Positions 1-11,532 of a stretch of DNA of 64,000 nt are shown here, piece by piece. Position numbers and translations under genes: made by a program. Below the pieces are notes generated by a model that saw only the letters and a list, made by a program, of their open reading frames with translations, had not been told where the DNA came from and made no database searches. The first letter of the stretch is position 1, and every line of letters begins with the position of its first letter. Source of the stretch: Streptomyces sp. NRRL F-2580 (GTDB lineage Bacteria > Actinomycetota > Actinomycetes > Streptomycetales > Streptomycetaceae); assembly GCF_000720115.1 (NCBI RefSeq), contig NZ_JOIR01000010.1, positions 292,014 through 356,013 of the forward strand. The letters run 5' to 3'.

Positions 1-600
1 GGGCTGGTGATGACCGGGCTCGCGGTGGCCTCGGCGGGGCCGCTGGGCTCGCGGCGGCTGTCCGACTTCGGGCCGGTGTGGTGGGCCACCGGGGCGGCGG
101 CCTGCGCGTGGACGCTGCTGCTGGCGGTGCCGGTCGCGGTGGCGGTGCACGCGTGGCGGAACCGGCCGGCCAGGGGGTTGGCCGCGCTCGACGCGCTGTC
201 CGCGCTGGACGTGGACGAGGTGGTGGACGACCGCTGGCACGACAGCGGTGTGCGGGAGGTTCGGTGGGCGGCGATGCGGAGGGCTGCGGGGGCGCTGGTT
301 CCGGAGATCGGGGCCGAGCCGGAGCCTCCGGCGGTTGCGGTGGTGGCTTCTGCCGCGGCTCCGGTTGCGGCACCTGTTGCAACTCCTCTTGCGCGGGTTG
401 CGCGGGTTGCGCGGGCGCCCCGGGCGGTGACCGTCGTGTCGGGGCGGGGGCTGGATCTGACGCCGATCCTGAGCGCGGCAAAGCCGGTGGATTTGCCGGT
501 GGATCCGGTGCCTCCGGTGGATCCGGTGCCTCCGGCTGCGCCCTTGGCTCCGCCGGTGGTGGGGGCGCGGGTGCTGGCCCGGCGGAAGCCGCCCGTCTGA
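1..600 (+). CDS. DUF6350-like membrane protein, C-terminal part
   Basis: The frame is open from the first base of the window, so only the last 199 codons of a longer gene are present. Near its start there is one clear hydrophobic segment (around residues 25-48). After it comes a basic stretch, then a long cytoplasmic-type tail rich in Ala, Pro and Val that ends in a short Pro-Val repeat. In Streptomyces the gene directly upstream of purN usually encodes a polytopic DUF6350 protein with such a tail, and that is the basis for the name. No catalytic motif is visible in this fragment. It reads towards purN but is separated from it by a convergent gene. Confidence 0.6.
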   Translation, partial: GLVMTGLAVASAGPLGSRRLSDFGPVWWATGAAACAWTLLLAVPVAVAVHAWRNRPARGLAALDALSALDVDEVVDDRWHDSGVREVRWAAMRRAAGALVPEIGAEPEPPAVAVVASAAAPVAAPVATPLARVARVARAPRAVTVVSGRGLDLTPILSAAKPVDLPVDPVPPVDPVPPAAPLAPPVVGARVLARRKPPV

Positions 601-626
601 GGCCGGGTGCGGCGCCGTTGCCGGGA

Positions 627-717
627 CGCCGCCCCGGGCCCCGCGCCTCGAACGCCGGCGGGGCTGAAAGATCGGGGCGCCGCCCCGGGCCCCGCGCCTC
701 GAACGCCGGCGGGGCTG
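627..717. repeat. Two tandem copies of a Streptomyces-type intergenic repeat
   Basis: A perfect 40-bp unit occurs at 627-666 and again at 678-717 (51-bp period). Its core, CGAACGCCGGCGGGGCTG, contains the near-palindrome CGCCGGCG. Related copies lie at 13522-13707 and 19014-19041, always between genes. They sit between the 3' ends of two convergent genes, where they may also act as a terminator or transcript-end hairpin (inference). Confidence 0.8.
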
Positions 718-750
718 GAGTGCCGGGGCGGGGCTGGAGTGTCGGCGAGG

Positions 751-1329
751 CTACTGGCGGACCTTCAGGACGTCGCCCAGGACGTTGTTCGGGAGGAGGG
801 TGTTGCACTGGAGTTCCGCGGACTTCGTGAGGGCGTCGTCGCGGCAGACGTAGAAGTCCTTGTACGCGAGCTGCAGGCCGTACGAGCTCATCGCCAGCAG
901 GATCGCCAGGGAAGCCGTGACCAGGCCGCTCACGGCCGCCGTGCGCTGGGGGCGGGCCGCCGGGCCCAGGGCGTCCAGGCCCGTCGGGGCGCCCGGCTCA
1001 CCGGTCGCCGCCGCGGGCTTGCCGCGCAGGGCGCTGATGCCCCAGTACAGGGCGAGCGCGCCCAGCAGCAGCCCCATCGACGGGATGCCGAAGATCCCGA
1101 AGAAGAAGCCCCACATGCCGGCCAGCAGCGCGTAGCGGGCACGGCGCTGGATCGGGTCCGTCGGGTCCCAGCGTGCCGGGCCCTGTCGGCCGTCGGAGTC
1201 CCCCGGGTCCTCCCCGTTCCCGCCGCCACCGCCGTTGCGCGGCTGCCAGGGCTGGTCGGGCCGGCCTTCCGGCGGGGCTGCGAAGGGGTTGTCGTCGGTG
1301 GGGGAGTCGGGCTGACGGCGGTCCGGCAT
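751..1329 (-). CDS. small DUF4190-like membrane protein
   Basis: The 192-residue protein has a hydrophilic, Pro/Gly/Asp-rich N-terminus (about 1-60). Two hydrophobic segments follow around 66-98, joined by a short turn. After an Ala/Pro linker there is a third segment near 132-152, and a short outside tail with two Cys residues (about 160 and 174) that could pair. The layout resembles the DUF4190-type proteins common in actinobacteria; their function is unknown. It is convergent with the upstream membrane gene and divergent from purN, which fixes its promoter in 1330-1574. Confidence 0.7.
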   Translation of the reverse strand: MPDRRQPDSPTDDNPFAAPPEGRPDQPWQPRNGGGGGNGEDPGDSDGRQGPARWDPTDPIQRRARYALLAGMWGFFFGIFGIPSMGLLLGALALYWGISALRGKPAAATGEPGAPTGLDALGPAARPQRTAAVSGLVTASLAILLAMSSYGLQLAYKDFYVCRDDALTKSAELQCNTLLPNNVLGDVLKVRQ

Positions 1330-1574
1330 CGGGTGTGTTTCTTCCCCTGTGTCATGGACGTCGTGGTGACGTCGTGTCGAGGTGAGGCCAGTTTGCGACT
1401 TGTACGCCAGACGCTACCGCCCGGCCGTCCCCCCGTCCCTCGGGGGCCGTCCGGTGTGCCGGTATCGTTGCAGGCGGTCGGTGGCTTCGTATGGTTCCCC
1501 GTATATCGGTACCCCGAAGTTTCGTATGACCACACAAAGACGAACACCGCAATTCCCGCGAGAAAGGGCCTCCC
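1330..1574. promoter_or_regulatory. divergent promoter region of the purN operon and the small membrane gene
   Basis: This 245-bp gap carries the promoters of the leftward membrane gene and of purNH. It is locally less GC-rich near 1480-1560. A purine-rich ribosome site (GAGAAAGGG) lies just before the purN ATG. I could not identify convincing -35/-10 pairs or a known operator. Confidence 0.4.
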
Positions 1575-2198
1575 ATGGCCGCCTCCCGCCTGGTCGTGCT
1601 GGTCTCCGGCTCCGGCACCAACCTCCAGGCCCTGCTCGACGCCATCGACGCCCACCCCGGCGGATCCGAGGGCTTCGGCGCCGAAGTCGTCGCCGTGGGG
1701 GCCGACCGCAAGGGCATCGCCGGCCTGGAGCGGGCGGAGAAGGCCGGGATCCCCACCTTCGTCTGCCCGGTCAAGGACTACGCGAGCCGTGCGGAGTGGG
1801 ATGCCGCCCTCACGGAGGCGACCGGCGCCCACGCGCCGGACCTCGTCGTGTCCGCCGGGTTCATGAAGATCGTGGGCAAGGAGTTCATCGACCGCTTCGG
1901 CGGCCGGTTCATCAACACCCACCCCGCCCTCCTCCCCGCCTTCCCCGGTGCGCACGGCGTACGGGACGCGCTCGCCTACGGCGCGAAGGTCACCGGCTGC
2001 ACGGTCCACTTCGTGGACAGCGGCGTGGACACCGGTCCGATCATCGCCCAGGGTGTGGTCGAGGTCAGGGACGAGGACGACGAAGCCGCTCTCCATGAGC
2101 GCATCAAGGAAGTCGAGCGCCAGCTGCTCGTCGATGTCGTGGGGCGCCTGGCCCGGCACGGCTACCGCATTGAGGGACGAAAGGTAACAATCCAGTGA
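1575..2198 (+). CDS. purN: phosphoribosylglycinamide formyltransferase
   Basis: PurN transfers a formyl group from 10-formyl-tetrahydrofolate to GAR in de novo purine synthesis (cytosol). The 207-residue length is normal for the family. The phosphate-binding loop SGSGTNL is at residues 11-17, the catalytic Asn and His are in INTHPALLP (Asn114, His116), and the conserved Asp is in [11 protein letters not shown] (about 152). The start has a GAGAAAGGG ribosome site. Its stop overlaps the purH GTG by four bases, indicating translational coupling with the next folate-dependent purine enzyme. Confidence 0.97.
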   Translation: MAASRLVVLVSGSGTNLQALLDAIDAHPGGSEGFGAEVVAVGADRKGIAGLERAEKAGIPTFVCPVKDYASRAEWDAALTEATGAHAPDLVVSAGFMKIVGKEFIDRFGGRFINTHPALLPAFPGAHGVRDALAYGAKVTGCTVHFVDSGVDTGPIIAQGVVEVRDEDDEAALHERIKEVERQLLVDVVGRLARHGYRIEGRKVTIQ

Positions 2199-3787
2199 CC
2201 GCCGCAGACATCGCAGCGAGCAACGACCCGACCACGACCCAGCGGCCGATCCGGCGTGCGCTCATCAGCGTCTACGACAAGACGGGACTGGAAGAGCTGG
2301 CCCGCGGGCTGCACGGGGCGGGCGTCGCGCTCGTCTCCACCGGCTCCACCGCCTCGAAGATCGCCGCGGCCGGGGTGCCCGTCACCAAGGTCGAGGAGCT
2401 GACCGGCTTCCCCGAGTGCCTGGACGGCCGCGTCAAGACCCTGCACCCGCGCGTGCACGCCGGAATCCTCGCCGACCTGCGCCTGGAGGACCACCGCAAC
2501 CAGCTCGCCGAGCTGGGCGTCGAGCCCTTCGACCTCGTGGTCGTCAACCTGTACCCGTTCCTGGCCACCGTCCAGTCGGGTGCCACCCCCGACGAGTGCG
2601 TCGAGCAGATCGACATCGGCGGTCCGTCGATGGTCCGCGCCGCCGCCAAGAACCACCCGTCGGTCTCCGTCGTCACCAGTCCCGAGCGGTACGCCGACGT
2701 GATCGCCGCGGCCCAGGGCGGCGGCTTCGACCTCACCGCCCGCAAGCGGCTCGCGGCCGAGGCCTTCCAGCACACCGCCGCCTATGACGTGGCCGTGGCC
2801 TCCTGGTTCACGAACGCGTACGCGCCGGAGCCGGAGGCGGTCCTGCCGGAGTTCCTCGCGGGCGCCTGGGAGCGCAAGTCGACCCTGCGCTACGGCGAGA
2901 ACCCGCACCAGGCCGCCGCGCTCTACACCGACGGGCAGCCGGGCGGGCTCGCCAACGCCGAGCAGCTGCACGGCAAGGAGATGTCCTTCAACAACTACGT
3001 GGACACCGAGGCCGCGCGCCGCGCCGCCTACGACCACGACGAGCCCTGCGTCGCGATCATCAAGCACGCCAACCCGTGCGGCATCGCGGTCGGCGCGGAC
3101 GTCGCCGCCGCCCACCGCAAGGCGCACGCCTGCGACCCGCTGTCGGCCTTCGGCGGCGTGATCGCCGTCAACCGTCCGGTGACCGTCGAGCTCGCCGAGC
3201 AGGTCGCCGAGATCTTCACCGAGGTCATCGCGGCCCCCGCCTACGAGGACGGCGCGGTCGAGGTCCTGGCCAAGAAGAAGAACATCCGCGTCCTGAAGGT
3301 GGACGGCACCCCGCACCAGCCGGGCGACCTCAAGCCGATCTCGGGCGGCACGCTGCTCCAGCAGTCGGACGTCTTCCAGGCCGAGGGCGACGACCCGGCC
3401 AACTGGACCCTCGCCACCGGCGACGCCCTCTCCGAGGCCGAGCTCGCCGAGCTGGCCTTCGCGTGGAAGGCCTGCCGGGCGGTCAAGTCCAACGCGATCC
3501 TGCTGGCCAAGGACGGCGCCTCGGTCGGCGTCGGCATGGGCCAGGTCAACCGCGTCGACTCGGCGAAGCTGGCCGTCGAGCGGGCGGGCGCCGAGCGCGC
3601 GCAGGGCTCGTACGCCGCCTCCGACGCCTTCTTCCCCTTCCCGGACGGGCTGGAGATCCTGACGGCCGCGGGCATCAAGGCCGTGGTCCAGCCGGGCGGT
3701 TCGGTCCGTGACGAGCTGGTCGTCGAGGCCGCGCGGAAGGCCGGTGTGACCATGTACTTCACCGGGACCCGCCACTTCTTCCACTGA
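2195..3787 (+). CDS. purH: bifunctional AICAR formyltransferase / IMP cyclohydrolase
   Basis: PurH carries out the last two steps to IMP. The N-terminal MGS-like IMP cyclohydrolase domain (about 1-150) contains VSTGSTA and the [12 protein letters not shown] signature. The C-terminal AICAR transformylase domain contains the catalytic KHANPCG (about 289-295). The protein is 530 residues, the normal size. It starts at GTG within the stop of purN and is followed by a strong terminator, so purN-purH forms a two-gene unit. folD, which supplies 10-formyl-THF, lies about 1 kb downstream. Confidence 0.97.
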   Translation: MTAADIAASNDPTTTQRPIRRALISVYDKTGLEELARGLHGAGVALVSTGSTASKIAAAGVPVTKVEELTGFPECLDGRVKTLHPRVHAGILADLRLEDHRNQLAELGVEPFDLVVVNLYPFLATVQSGATPDECVEQIDIGGPSMVRAAAKNHPSVSVVTSPERYADVIAAAQGGGFDLTARKRLAAEAFQHTAAYDVAVASWFTNAYAPEPEAVLPEFLAGAWERKSTLRYGENPHQAAALYTDGQPGGLANAEQLHGKEMSFNNYVDTEAARRAAYDHDEPCVAIIKHANPCGIAVGADVAAAHRKAHACDPLSAFGGVIAVNRPVTVELAEQVAEIFTEVIAAPAYEDGAVEVLAKKKNIRVLKVDGTPHQPGDLKPISGGTLLQQSDVFQAEGDDPANWTLATGDALSEAELAELAFAWKACRAVKSNAILLAKDGASVGVGMGQVNRVDSAKLAVERAGAERAQGSYAASDAFFPFPDGLEILTAAGIKAVVQPGGSVRDELVVEAARKAGVTMYFTGTRHFFH

Positions 3788-3804
3788 GCCCCGAAGGCCC
3801 GGTG

Positions 3805-3849
3805 ACGGCGAAGGCCGCGTCCCGCACTGCGGGACGCGGCCTTCGCCGT
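3805..3849. terminator. bidirectional terminator after purH
   Basis: A perfect 22-bp inverted repeat, with arms at 3805-3826 and 3828-3849, lies between the 3' ends of purH and the leftward gene at 3867. It can end transcription from both sides. Confidence 0.85.
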
Positions 3850-3866
3850 GTGCGTACGGGAGGAGC

Positions 3867-4529
3867 TCAGTACTGGGGGCGCCGGAAGTAGTCGCCCGCC
3901 TTCGCGAGGCCCACGATGACCGTGATGCCGAGGGCGAGGGAGACCAGGGACGGCAGTGCGGCGATCACGGTGAAGCCGGCCGGGGTGTGCTCGTCGGCGC
4001 TGAGCGCGACCATGTTCCCCAGCAGGCCGACAGCGGCGAAGAGGACCTGGAGCGATCCGTAGAGGATGCCGGAGACGCGGACGCCGCCGCGGCCCTTGGC
4101 CATCTTGGCCGCGGTCAGGATGGGCCACAGGGCCACGGCGATGAAGAAGAGGCCGATGGCGACGCCCAGGGTGCCGGCGATGGCCCCCGCGTCCTCCGCG
4201 GAGGAGCTGGAGGAGCTGGACTCCGAGAACGCCGTGGCGAACACGGCGCCGCCGACGATGAAGAACAGGCCACCCAGTACCTGAAGGCCGCCGACGATGA
4301 AGAGGATGACGCGGGCCGCCTTCGCGCCGCCGGGCATCTCGTGGAAGGGAGCGCCCGGGTATCCGACGGGACCGCCCGGGTATGCCTGCGGTGCCTGCTG
4401 CGGATAGGCGTAGCCGCCCTGCTGCGGGACGGCCTGCGGGGCCTGCTGCGGATAGCCGTAGCCGGGCTGGCCCTGCGGGGCCTGGGGCGGCTGCTGTCCG
4501 TACGGATGGTGCGGGTCGCCGAAGCTCAT
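3867..4529 (-). CDS. Pro/Gln-rich N-tail membrane protein, unknown function
   Basis: The 220-residue protein starts at the ATG preceded by GGAGGAACACC; the open frame extends 37 codons further upstream, but without a ribosome site. Residues 1-60 are a cytoplasmic-type tail of Tyr/Gln/Pro/Gly repeats (PQQAPQ-type), common in Streptomyces membrane proteins. Four hydrophobic segments follow, in pairs around 68-100, 110-135, 145-170 and 180-205, with a short Ser-rich loop between the first two. There are no enzymatic motifs. It is convergent with purH and divergent from folD. Confidence 0.7.
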   Translation of the reverse strand: MSFGDPHHPYGQQPPQAPQGQPGYGYPQQAPQAVPQQGGYAYPQQAPQAYPGGPVGYPGAPFHEMPGGAKAARVILFIVGGLQVLGGLFFIVGGAVFATAFSESSSSSSSAEDAGAIAGTLGVAIGLFFIAVALWPILTAAKMAKGRGGVRVSGILYGSLQVLFAAVGLLGNMVALSADEHTPAGFTVIAALPSLVSLALGITVIVGLAKAGDYFRRPQY

Positions 4530-4774
4530 CTTGGGGTGTTCCTCCGTGGAAGTGCGGGGACGCACGGCAATGAGCGCGGAGGAATCCTGCACGGTGCGGT
4601 CCGCCCCCCGGCACTGCCCGCGGCACTCAGTCGTTTTCATCGTCGTCCGGCGGCCGGGGCTTGTCCAGTTCGTTACGGTGCGGCCGGTGACTTGTTGTGC
4701 AAGTGCAATGAACCCTGCACACCTGTGAGCGCCTTGACTGGAACCGGGGCCACCTCATCCGGGAGGATGGAGGC

Positions 4775-5635
4775 ATGACCGCCCAGATTCTCGATGGCAA
4801 GGCCACCGCCGCCGCGATCAAGTCCGAACTGACCGCCCGCGTGGCGGCCCTGAAGGCCCGGGGCATCACCCCCGGCCTCGGCACCCTCCTGGTCGGTGAC
4901 GATCCCGGCAGCCGCTGGTACGTCAACGGCAAGCACAAGGACTGCGCCGAGGTCGGCATCGCCTCCATCCAGCGCGAACTGCCCGCGACGGCCTCCCAGG
5001 AGGACATCGAGGCGGTCGTGCGGGAGCTCAACGCCAACCCGGACTGCACCGGCTACATCGTCCAACTCCCGCTCCCCAAGGGCATCGACACCAACCGGGT
5101 CCTGGAGCTGATGGATCCGCTGAAGGACGCCGACGGCCTGCACCCCATGTCGCTCGGCCGCCTGGTGCTGAACGAGCCGGGCCCGCTGCCCTGCACCCCG
5201 TACGGGATCGTCGAACTGCTGCGCCACCACGACGTCGGGATCAACGGCGCGCACGTCGTCGTCCTCGGCCGCGGGATCACCGTGGGGCGCTCCATCGGCC
5301 TGCTGCTCACCCGCAAGTCCGAGAACGCCACCGTGACGCTCTGCCACACCGGTACGCGCGACCTCTCCGGGCTGCTGCGCCAGGCGGACATCATCGTCGC
5401 GGCGGCCGGCGTGCCGCACCTGGTCAAGCCGGAGGACGTGAAGCCGGGCGCGGCCGTGCTCGACGTGGGCGTCAGCCGCGACCAGGACGGGAAGATCGTC
5501 GGCGACGTGCACCCCGGCGTGGCCGAGGTGGCCGCGTGGATCTCCCCGAACCCCGGCGGAGTCGGCCCGATGACCCGGGCCCAGCTGCTCGTCAATGTCG
5601 TCGAGGCGGCGGAACGGACCACCAGTGCAGGCTGA
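4775..5635 (+). CDS. folD: methylenetetrahydrofolate dehydrogenase / cyclohydrolase
   Basis: FolD interconverts 5,10-methylene- and 10-formyl-THF, the one-carbon donor used by PurN and PurH. The 286-residue protein shows the catalytic Tyr-x3-Lys region ([10 protein letters not shown], about 48-57), the QLPLP signature and the NADP-binding segment [14 protein letters not shown] (about 161-174). A clear GGAGGATGGAGG precedes the ATG. The next gene begins inside its last codons. Confidence 0.96.
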   Translation: MTAQILDGKATAAAIKSELTARVAALKARGITPGLGTLLVGDDPGSRWYVNGKHKDCAEVGIASIQRELPATASQEDIEAVVRELNANPDCTGYIVQLPLPKGIDTNRVLELMDPLKDADGLHPMSLGRLVLNEPGPLPCTPYGIVELLRHHDVGINGAHVVVLGRGITVGRSIGLLLTRKSENATVTLCHTGTRDLSGLLRQADIIVAAAGVPHLVKPEDVKPGAAVLDVGVSRDQDGKIVGDVHPGVAEVAAWISPNPGGVGPMTRAQLLVNVVEAAERTTSAG

Positions 5636-6161
5636 ACGGGACGCGGAGCACTCCGGGCGCGCGGGCGGCGGCGGCGCGGCCGCGGCGAACGGCACGCCCG
5701 TCCCGTCCGGCGCGCCGGTCACGCCCGTCACCCCGGGCGCGGTCGCCGCGCCCGCCTCGCCCGCGGACGAGGCGCGCCGGTCCCGGCGCTTCCCGTCCAT
5801 CACCCGGGACACCGCCCGCCCCGAGGGCAGCGGCCGCGCCGTCCCGGGGGCGGTGTCCACGCCCGCCCGTCAGTGGCCGATGCTCAGCGTGCTCGCCGCG
5901 ACCGCGGCCGGGCTGCTGACCACCGCGGTGGGGCACCCGAAGGCCGGCTGTCTGGCGATCGGCGTGGCCCTGATCGCCGCCTCCGTGATGCGGCGGGTGC
6001 TGCCCTCGGTGGGGATGCTCGCGGTGCGCTCCCGCTTCACGGACATGATCACGTACGGGCTGCTGGGCGTGGCCATCACGCTGCTCGCACTGGTGATCGA
6101 GCCCAAGCCGCTGCTGGAGATCCCGTTCCTGGAGAGCGCGGTCCGCTTCACCGTGCGGTGA
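5625..6161 (+). CDS. DUF3017 family membrane protein
   Basis: The 178-residue protein has a disordered Ala/Gly/Pro/Arg-rich N-terminal half. Three hydrophobic segments follow in its last 95 residues, and a short [16 protein letters not shown] tail. This is the usual form of DUF3017 proteins found directly after folD in Streptomyces; their function is not known. The chosen start is the GTG overlapping the folD stop. An ATG 30 bp upstream (5595) is also open. Overlap with folD implies co-transcription. Confidence 0.75.
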   Translation: MQAERDAEHSGRAGGGGAAAANGTPVPSGAPVTPVTPGAVAAPASPADEARRSRRFPSITRDTARPEGSGRAVPGAVSTPARQWPMLSVLAATAAGLLTTAVGHPKAGCLAIGVALIAASVMRRVLPSVGMLAVRSRFTDMITYGLLGVAITLLALVIEPKPLLEIPFLESAVRFTVR

Positions 6162-6236
6162 GGGACGCCGGATGGCGATTCGCCTTCCGCTACCTCGTAC
6201 GGGTGAACGGGGGTCGCTGCAGGCCCGCGGGCTCCA

Positions 6237-8233
<1,997 letters not shown>

Positions 8234-8238
8234 TCCGC

Positions 8239-8315
8239 CCTTCCCGCCGAGGAGTGCGCACACCTCGGCGGGAAGGACGGACCCGAGCGCCCCGGCCCCA
8301 TCCGGCCGGGGCGCT
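8239..8315 (+). terminator. tandem terminators after mdh
   Basis: There is a first stem at 8239-8252/8263-8276 (14 bp) and a second at 8286-8297/8304-8315 (12 bp perfect) followed by TTT. Together they isolate mdh from the next operon. Confidence 0.8.
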
Positions 8316-8366
8316 TTGGCGTGTTTTCGCCTGTCGCTTGAAATAAGGGATATCTAAAGTCGGTCG

Positions 8367-10076
8367 GTGACCGAGAGCCCGATTCCCCCTCAGCCCACCG
8401 GCGGGCGGCAGGACGACCTCCACCGCGGCCGTCCCCCCGTCGAACCGGCGTTCAGCGAAGCCGGCCGCTTCCTGTGCGCGGGCACCTACATCGACGCCGG
8501 GTACCGCGATCGGGTGATCAAGGAGCTGTACGTCCACGAGGAGCGGATCGTCGCACCCTCCTACGGGTTCGACGCCTCGCGCGTCCTCGCCCACGCCCTG
8601 CGCGCCCGCCGCGCCGAACTCGGCTGGGCGCTCGGCGTACTCGGCGCCTGGTTCGTCGGTTCCGTGCTGACCGGGGGCGCCCTCGCGCTGCTGCTCGTCC
8701 CGTTCCTGCTGCTGAGCCTCGCGGGCTGGCTCGGGGCCCGGTCCGGACTGCTGGCGCGCCTCCTGTCCATCGTGGTGCGGATCTACGCCTGGTGGAACCT
8801 GCTCGTCCTGCTGTTCCTGATCCTCTTGGTCTGGCTGGCGCTGCTCGGCGCCTTCGACGACACGGGCGGCTCCATCGGCCTCGGCGCCCTGATCTTCTCG
8901 CAGGGCATCGGTGGCGTGGCGACCGGATTCGTCATCGGGTGGGTGCCCGCGGTCTTCGCCGCGGTCGTCACCGTCGTGGGCCTCCAGCGCGGGTATGTCG
9001 CCCGGACCATCGCCAACGACCTCAACCGGGACCGGTACGCCCACCGGCCGACCGATCCCGCCGAGGCGGAGGTGGGCGTACGGTTCGCGCGGGTGCGGCG
9101 GCGAATCGTCGACGAGCAGCACTCGCCGCTGATCATGTACGACATCAACCACCCCTTCGCCGGGGCCGGTCAGGCCTACCGCCCCTGGCAGGAGTCCTTC
9201 GAACTGCGCCCCCGCGAGGACCTGCCCGAAGGCACCGCACCGGACCAGCTCACCAACGCCCGCATCCTGGAGGCGATCGTGCCCCTGGTGGAGCGGCTGC
9301 GGGTGCCCTCGCCGCACGGGTCCCCGGAGGCCCGGGCCGCCGTACTGGACCGGATGCAGGAGCTGGTCGTCGACCAGTGCGTGTTCCTGCCGGGCGACGG
9401 ACTGGGGCACCGTGACGAAGGCCCGCACCTGCGGGCGGACTTCGAGACGCACCGGGCCGCGGCCATCGAGGAGGGCGGCGAACGCCGCCGGCACTTCCTG
9501 CGCATCCGCGTCGGCGGCTGGGACGAGAACATGGTCGTCACCCTGTTCGTACGGGTCCACACCCAGGGCGGGATGATGATGGTGGAGATGGCCCCGCACG
9601 TGCTGCTGCCCGTCCACGTCGCCTTCCACAACGCGGACGCGGACGCCCACCGCTACCTGAACAACAACCGGTTCGGGAAGGTGCTCTGGGCCCTGCGGCA
9701 CACCCCCGGCTCCTTCACGGCCTCCCTCGTCACCCTGGGCCGCGGCGTCGCGAGCTGGGTGCGGATCGCGGCCGGCGGTCACGGCGGCGCCCGGCCGGAG
9801 GGGCCGCGCGTGTCCGTGCGCGAACTCGCGGCGCAGGACAACGGTTCGCTGTTCCACCTCATGGACCTCGACAGGTACTTGAAGACCATTCAGGACCGGG
9901 TCATCGCCGGTATTACCTTGGTCCTGCACGAAGCCGGCTGGCACACCGAGGCGTTCGCGCGGCGCGCCGGCATCCACATCGAGAACTACGTGGGTGCGGC
10001 GTACGACAGTGCGATCAGCATGGGCGGCAGCGGCAACCACAACAGCACGCACAGGGGGAGCCATGGCGGCAGATAG
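8367..10076 (+). CDS. polytopic membrane protein with large C-terminal domain, unknown function
   Basis: I do not recognise this 569-residue protein. Residues 1-85 are soluble. Strong hydrophobic segments follow between about 87 and 125 (two), 133-160 and 170-205. Then comes a soluble domain of about 350 residues, with an Arg-rich boundary and the phrases PLIMYDINHPFAGAG and WDENMVVTLFVRVHTQGGMMMVEMAPHVLLP. The C-terminus is Ser/Gly/His/Asn-rich. The start is a GTG with little ribosome-site signal, after an AT-rich stretch (8338-8360) that may be the promoter. It overlaps the next gene by 14 bases and heads a three-gene operon with it and the gene at 10459. Confidence 0.75.
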   Translation: MTESPIPPQPTGGRQDDLHRGRPPVEPAFSEAGRFLCAGTYIDAGYRDRVIKELYVHEERIVAPSYGFDASRVLAHALRARRAELGWALGVLGAWFVGSVLTGGALALLLVPFLLLSLAGWLGARSGLLARLLSIVVRIYAWWNLLVLLFLILLVWLALLGAFDDTGGSIGLGALIFSQGIGGVATGFVIGWVPAVFAAVVTVVGLQRGYVARTIANDLNRDRYAHRPTDPAEAEVGVRFARVRRRIVDEQHSPLIMYDINHPFAGAGQAYRPWQESFELRPREDLPEGTAPDQLTNARILEAIVPLVERLRVPSPHGSPEARAAVLDRMQELVVDQCVFLPGDGLGHRDEGPHLRADFETHRAAAIEEGGERRRHFLRIRVGGWDENMVVTLFVRVHTQGGMMMVEMAPHVLLPVHVAFHNADADAHRYLNNNRFGKVLWALRHTPGSFTASLVTLGRGVASWVRIAAGGHGGARPEGPRVSVRELAAQDNGSLFHLMDLDRYLKTIQDRVIAGITLVLHEAGWHTEAFARRAGIHIENYVGAAYDSAISMGGSGNHNSTHRGSHGGR

Positions 10077-10455
10077 CGGAAGCGGCAGCGGCAGCGGGCC
10101 GGAGCCCAGAGTGCGGATCGGCAGCTTCCGCGACAGCGCGGTCAGTTTCGGCGGCTCCAACAACACCAACACCGTCCACCACGGCGGTACGGACGCGGCC
10201 GCCCCCGGCGCGGCGCAGCTGCTGGAGGCGGTACTGAACCTGCGCGCGGCCCTCGTGCGCGTGCCCCGGGGCGAGGACAGAACCGCCCTCGACGCCGAAC
10301 TGGACGGGATCGCCGAGCAGTTGGAGGGCGCCGAGACGATCCGCCCCGGCCTGCCCGCCCGGCTGCGCGCGGCGCTGGAGCGGTGGGCTCCGCTGGTGGA
10401 GTCGGTGAGCGCGGCCGCTGCCCTGGGCAGCCTGCTCGGCATGCTGGGGGGCTGA
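10063..10455 (+). CDS. small protein with Gly/Asn/His-rich head, unknown function
   Basis: The 130-residue protein starts at an ATG preceded by AGGGGGAG. Residues 1-45 are Ser/Gly-rich and carry VRIGSFRDSAVSFGGSNN, a beta-type motif like the short heads seen in some actinobacterial DUF5955 or effector-associated proteins. Residues 50-115 are predicted helical (LLEAVLNLRAAL, LDAELDGIAEQLEG). The last 15 residues are small and hydrophobic (AALGSLLGMLGG). Its overlap with the 569-residue membrane protein suggests a partner or regulator of that protein. The family assignment is weak. Confidence 0.7.
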   Translation: MAADSGSGSGSGPEPRVRIGSFRDSAVSFGGSNNTNTVHHGGTDAAAPGAAQLLEAVLNLRAALVRVPRGEDRTALDAELDGIAEQLEGAETIRPGLPARLRAALERWAPLVESVSAAAALGSLLGMLGG

Positions 10456-10458
10456 GCG

Positions 10459-11463
10459 GTGGCTCCGGCACAGCCGCCGTCCGGCCCGCGCCGCTGGGAC
10501 GCGCAGGCACAGCGCTGGGTGGCGGACCCGGCGCCGGCGGAGCCGCCGTCCGGGCCGCCGCCGGGCCTTCCGCCGGTCCCGCCGCAGCCGCCGGGCGCGC
10601 CGCCGGTGTACGACCCGCTCGGGCCGGGGGCTCCGGCCCCGCCCCCGTACGGGGCCCCGACCGCGCCGCAGCCGCCGTACGGCTCCGACCCGGGATACCT
10701 GCCGCCCGTACCGCCGCAGTCCGGTCACGTGCCGCCCTCCGGCGGCCCGCGCGGCCGGTGGCGGACTCCGGTGACGGCGGCCATCGCGGTCGCCTCCGTC
10801 GCGATCGGCGCCGGGGCGGTGTGGTTCCTCGCCCGGGACACGGACGACGCGAACCGCGCGGGGGAGAAGAACGGGACGGTGGCCTCGGGTACGCCGTCGT
10901 GGTCCGGCGGGGAACCGTCCGGCACGGCGACGATGAAGCCCACGGCCTCCGGCTCCCCGACGTCCGGGGCCGGCGGGAGTGCGAGCCCGAGTCCGAGTCC
11001 GACCGGCACCGGGCCGGGGACGGGGGCGGGGGCCCACGAGACCAAGCAGGACCCGGCGGGCTTCACCGTCGCCGTCCCGGCGGGCTGGGTGCGGGAGGAG
11101 CTCAAGGAGGGGGTCTTCTACCGATCGCCCGACCGGACCGCGCTGATCCAGGTCTTCCGGGTGTCGGAGCCGGAGCTCAGCCCGCTCGACGCGGTCAAAC
11201 AGGCCTCCGGGTACCTGCGGAGCGCCACCCGGGGGTACGAGGAGGTGCGCGTCGGCCCGGTCCCCGGCGGCTCCGGGGCGGCCGAGCTCGTCTACCAGTA
11301 CGACAGCGACGAGTCGAACGGGCTGCGGCGGGGCGTCGAACGCGTCCTGTTCGCGTCGGACGGCGGCAAGTGGGCGGTGCTGACCGCGGGCCCGGCCGGC
11401 GAGTGGCAGGTCACGCAGGACCACCACGCGGCGGCGCTGGCCGCGTTCCGGCCGGCCGGCTGA
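10459..11463 (+). CDS. single-pass membrane protein with extracytoplasmic Mog1/PsbP-like domain
   Basis: The 334-residue protein starts at GTG, three bases after the previous stop. It begins with a long Pro-rich cytoplasmic tail (1-95) containing RRWDAQAQRWVADP. One membrane span lies at about 103-122. A Ser/Thr/Gly/Pro linker leads to an outside domain beginning GFTVAVPAGWVREE and running to the end. That opening is typical of the sensor-like domains found outside Streptomyces Ser/Thr kinases and in LpqN-like proteins. No kinase domain is attached here. As the last gene of the operon it may be the outside-facing component. Confidence 0.75.
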   Translation: MAPAQPPSGPRRWDAQAQRWVADPAPAEPPSGPPPGLPPVPPQPPGAPPVYDPLGPGAPAPPPYGAPTAPQPPYGSDPGYLPPVPPQSGHVPPSGGPRGRWRTPVTAAIAVASVAIGAGAVWFLARDTDDANRAGEKNGTVASGTPSWSGGEPSGTATMKPTASGSPTSGAGGSASPSPSPTGTGPGTGAGAHETKQDPAGFTVAVPAGWVREELKEGVFYRSPDRTALIQVFRVSEPELSPLDAVKQASGYLRSATRGYEEVRVGPVPGGSGAAELVYQYDSDESNGLRRGVERVLFASDGGKWAVLTAGPAGEWQVTQDHHAAALAAFRPAG

Positions 11464-11532
11464 CCGGGTTCGTCGGCTGACCGGGTTCGTCGGCGGGCCC
11501 GGTCCGCCGGCCGGGACGCCCGGCGACGCCGG

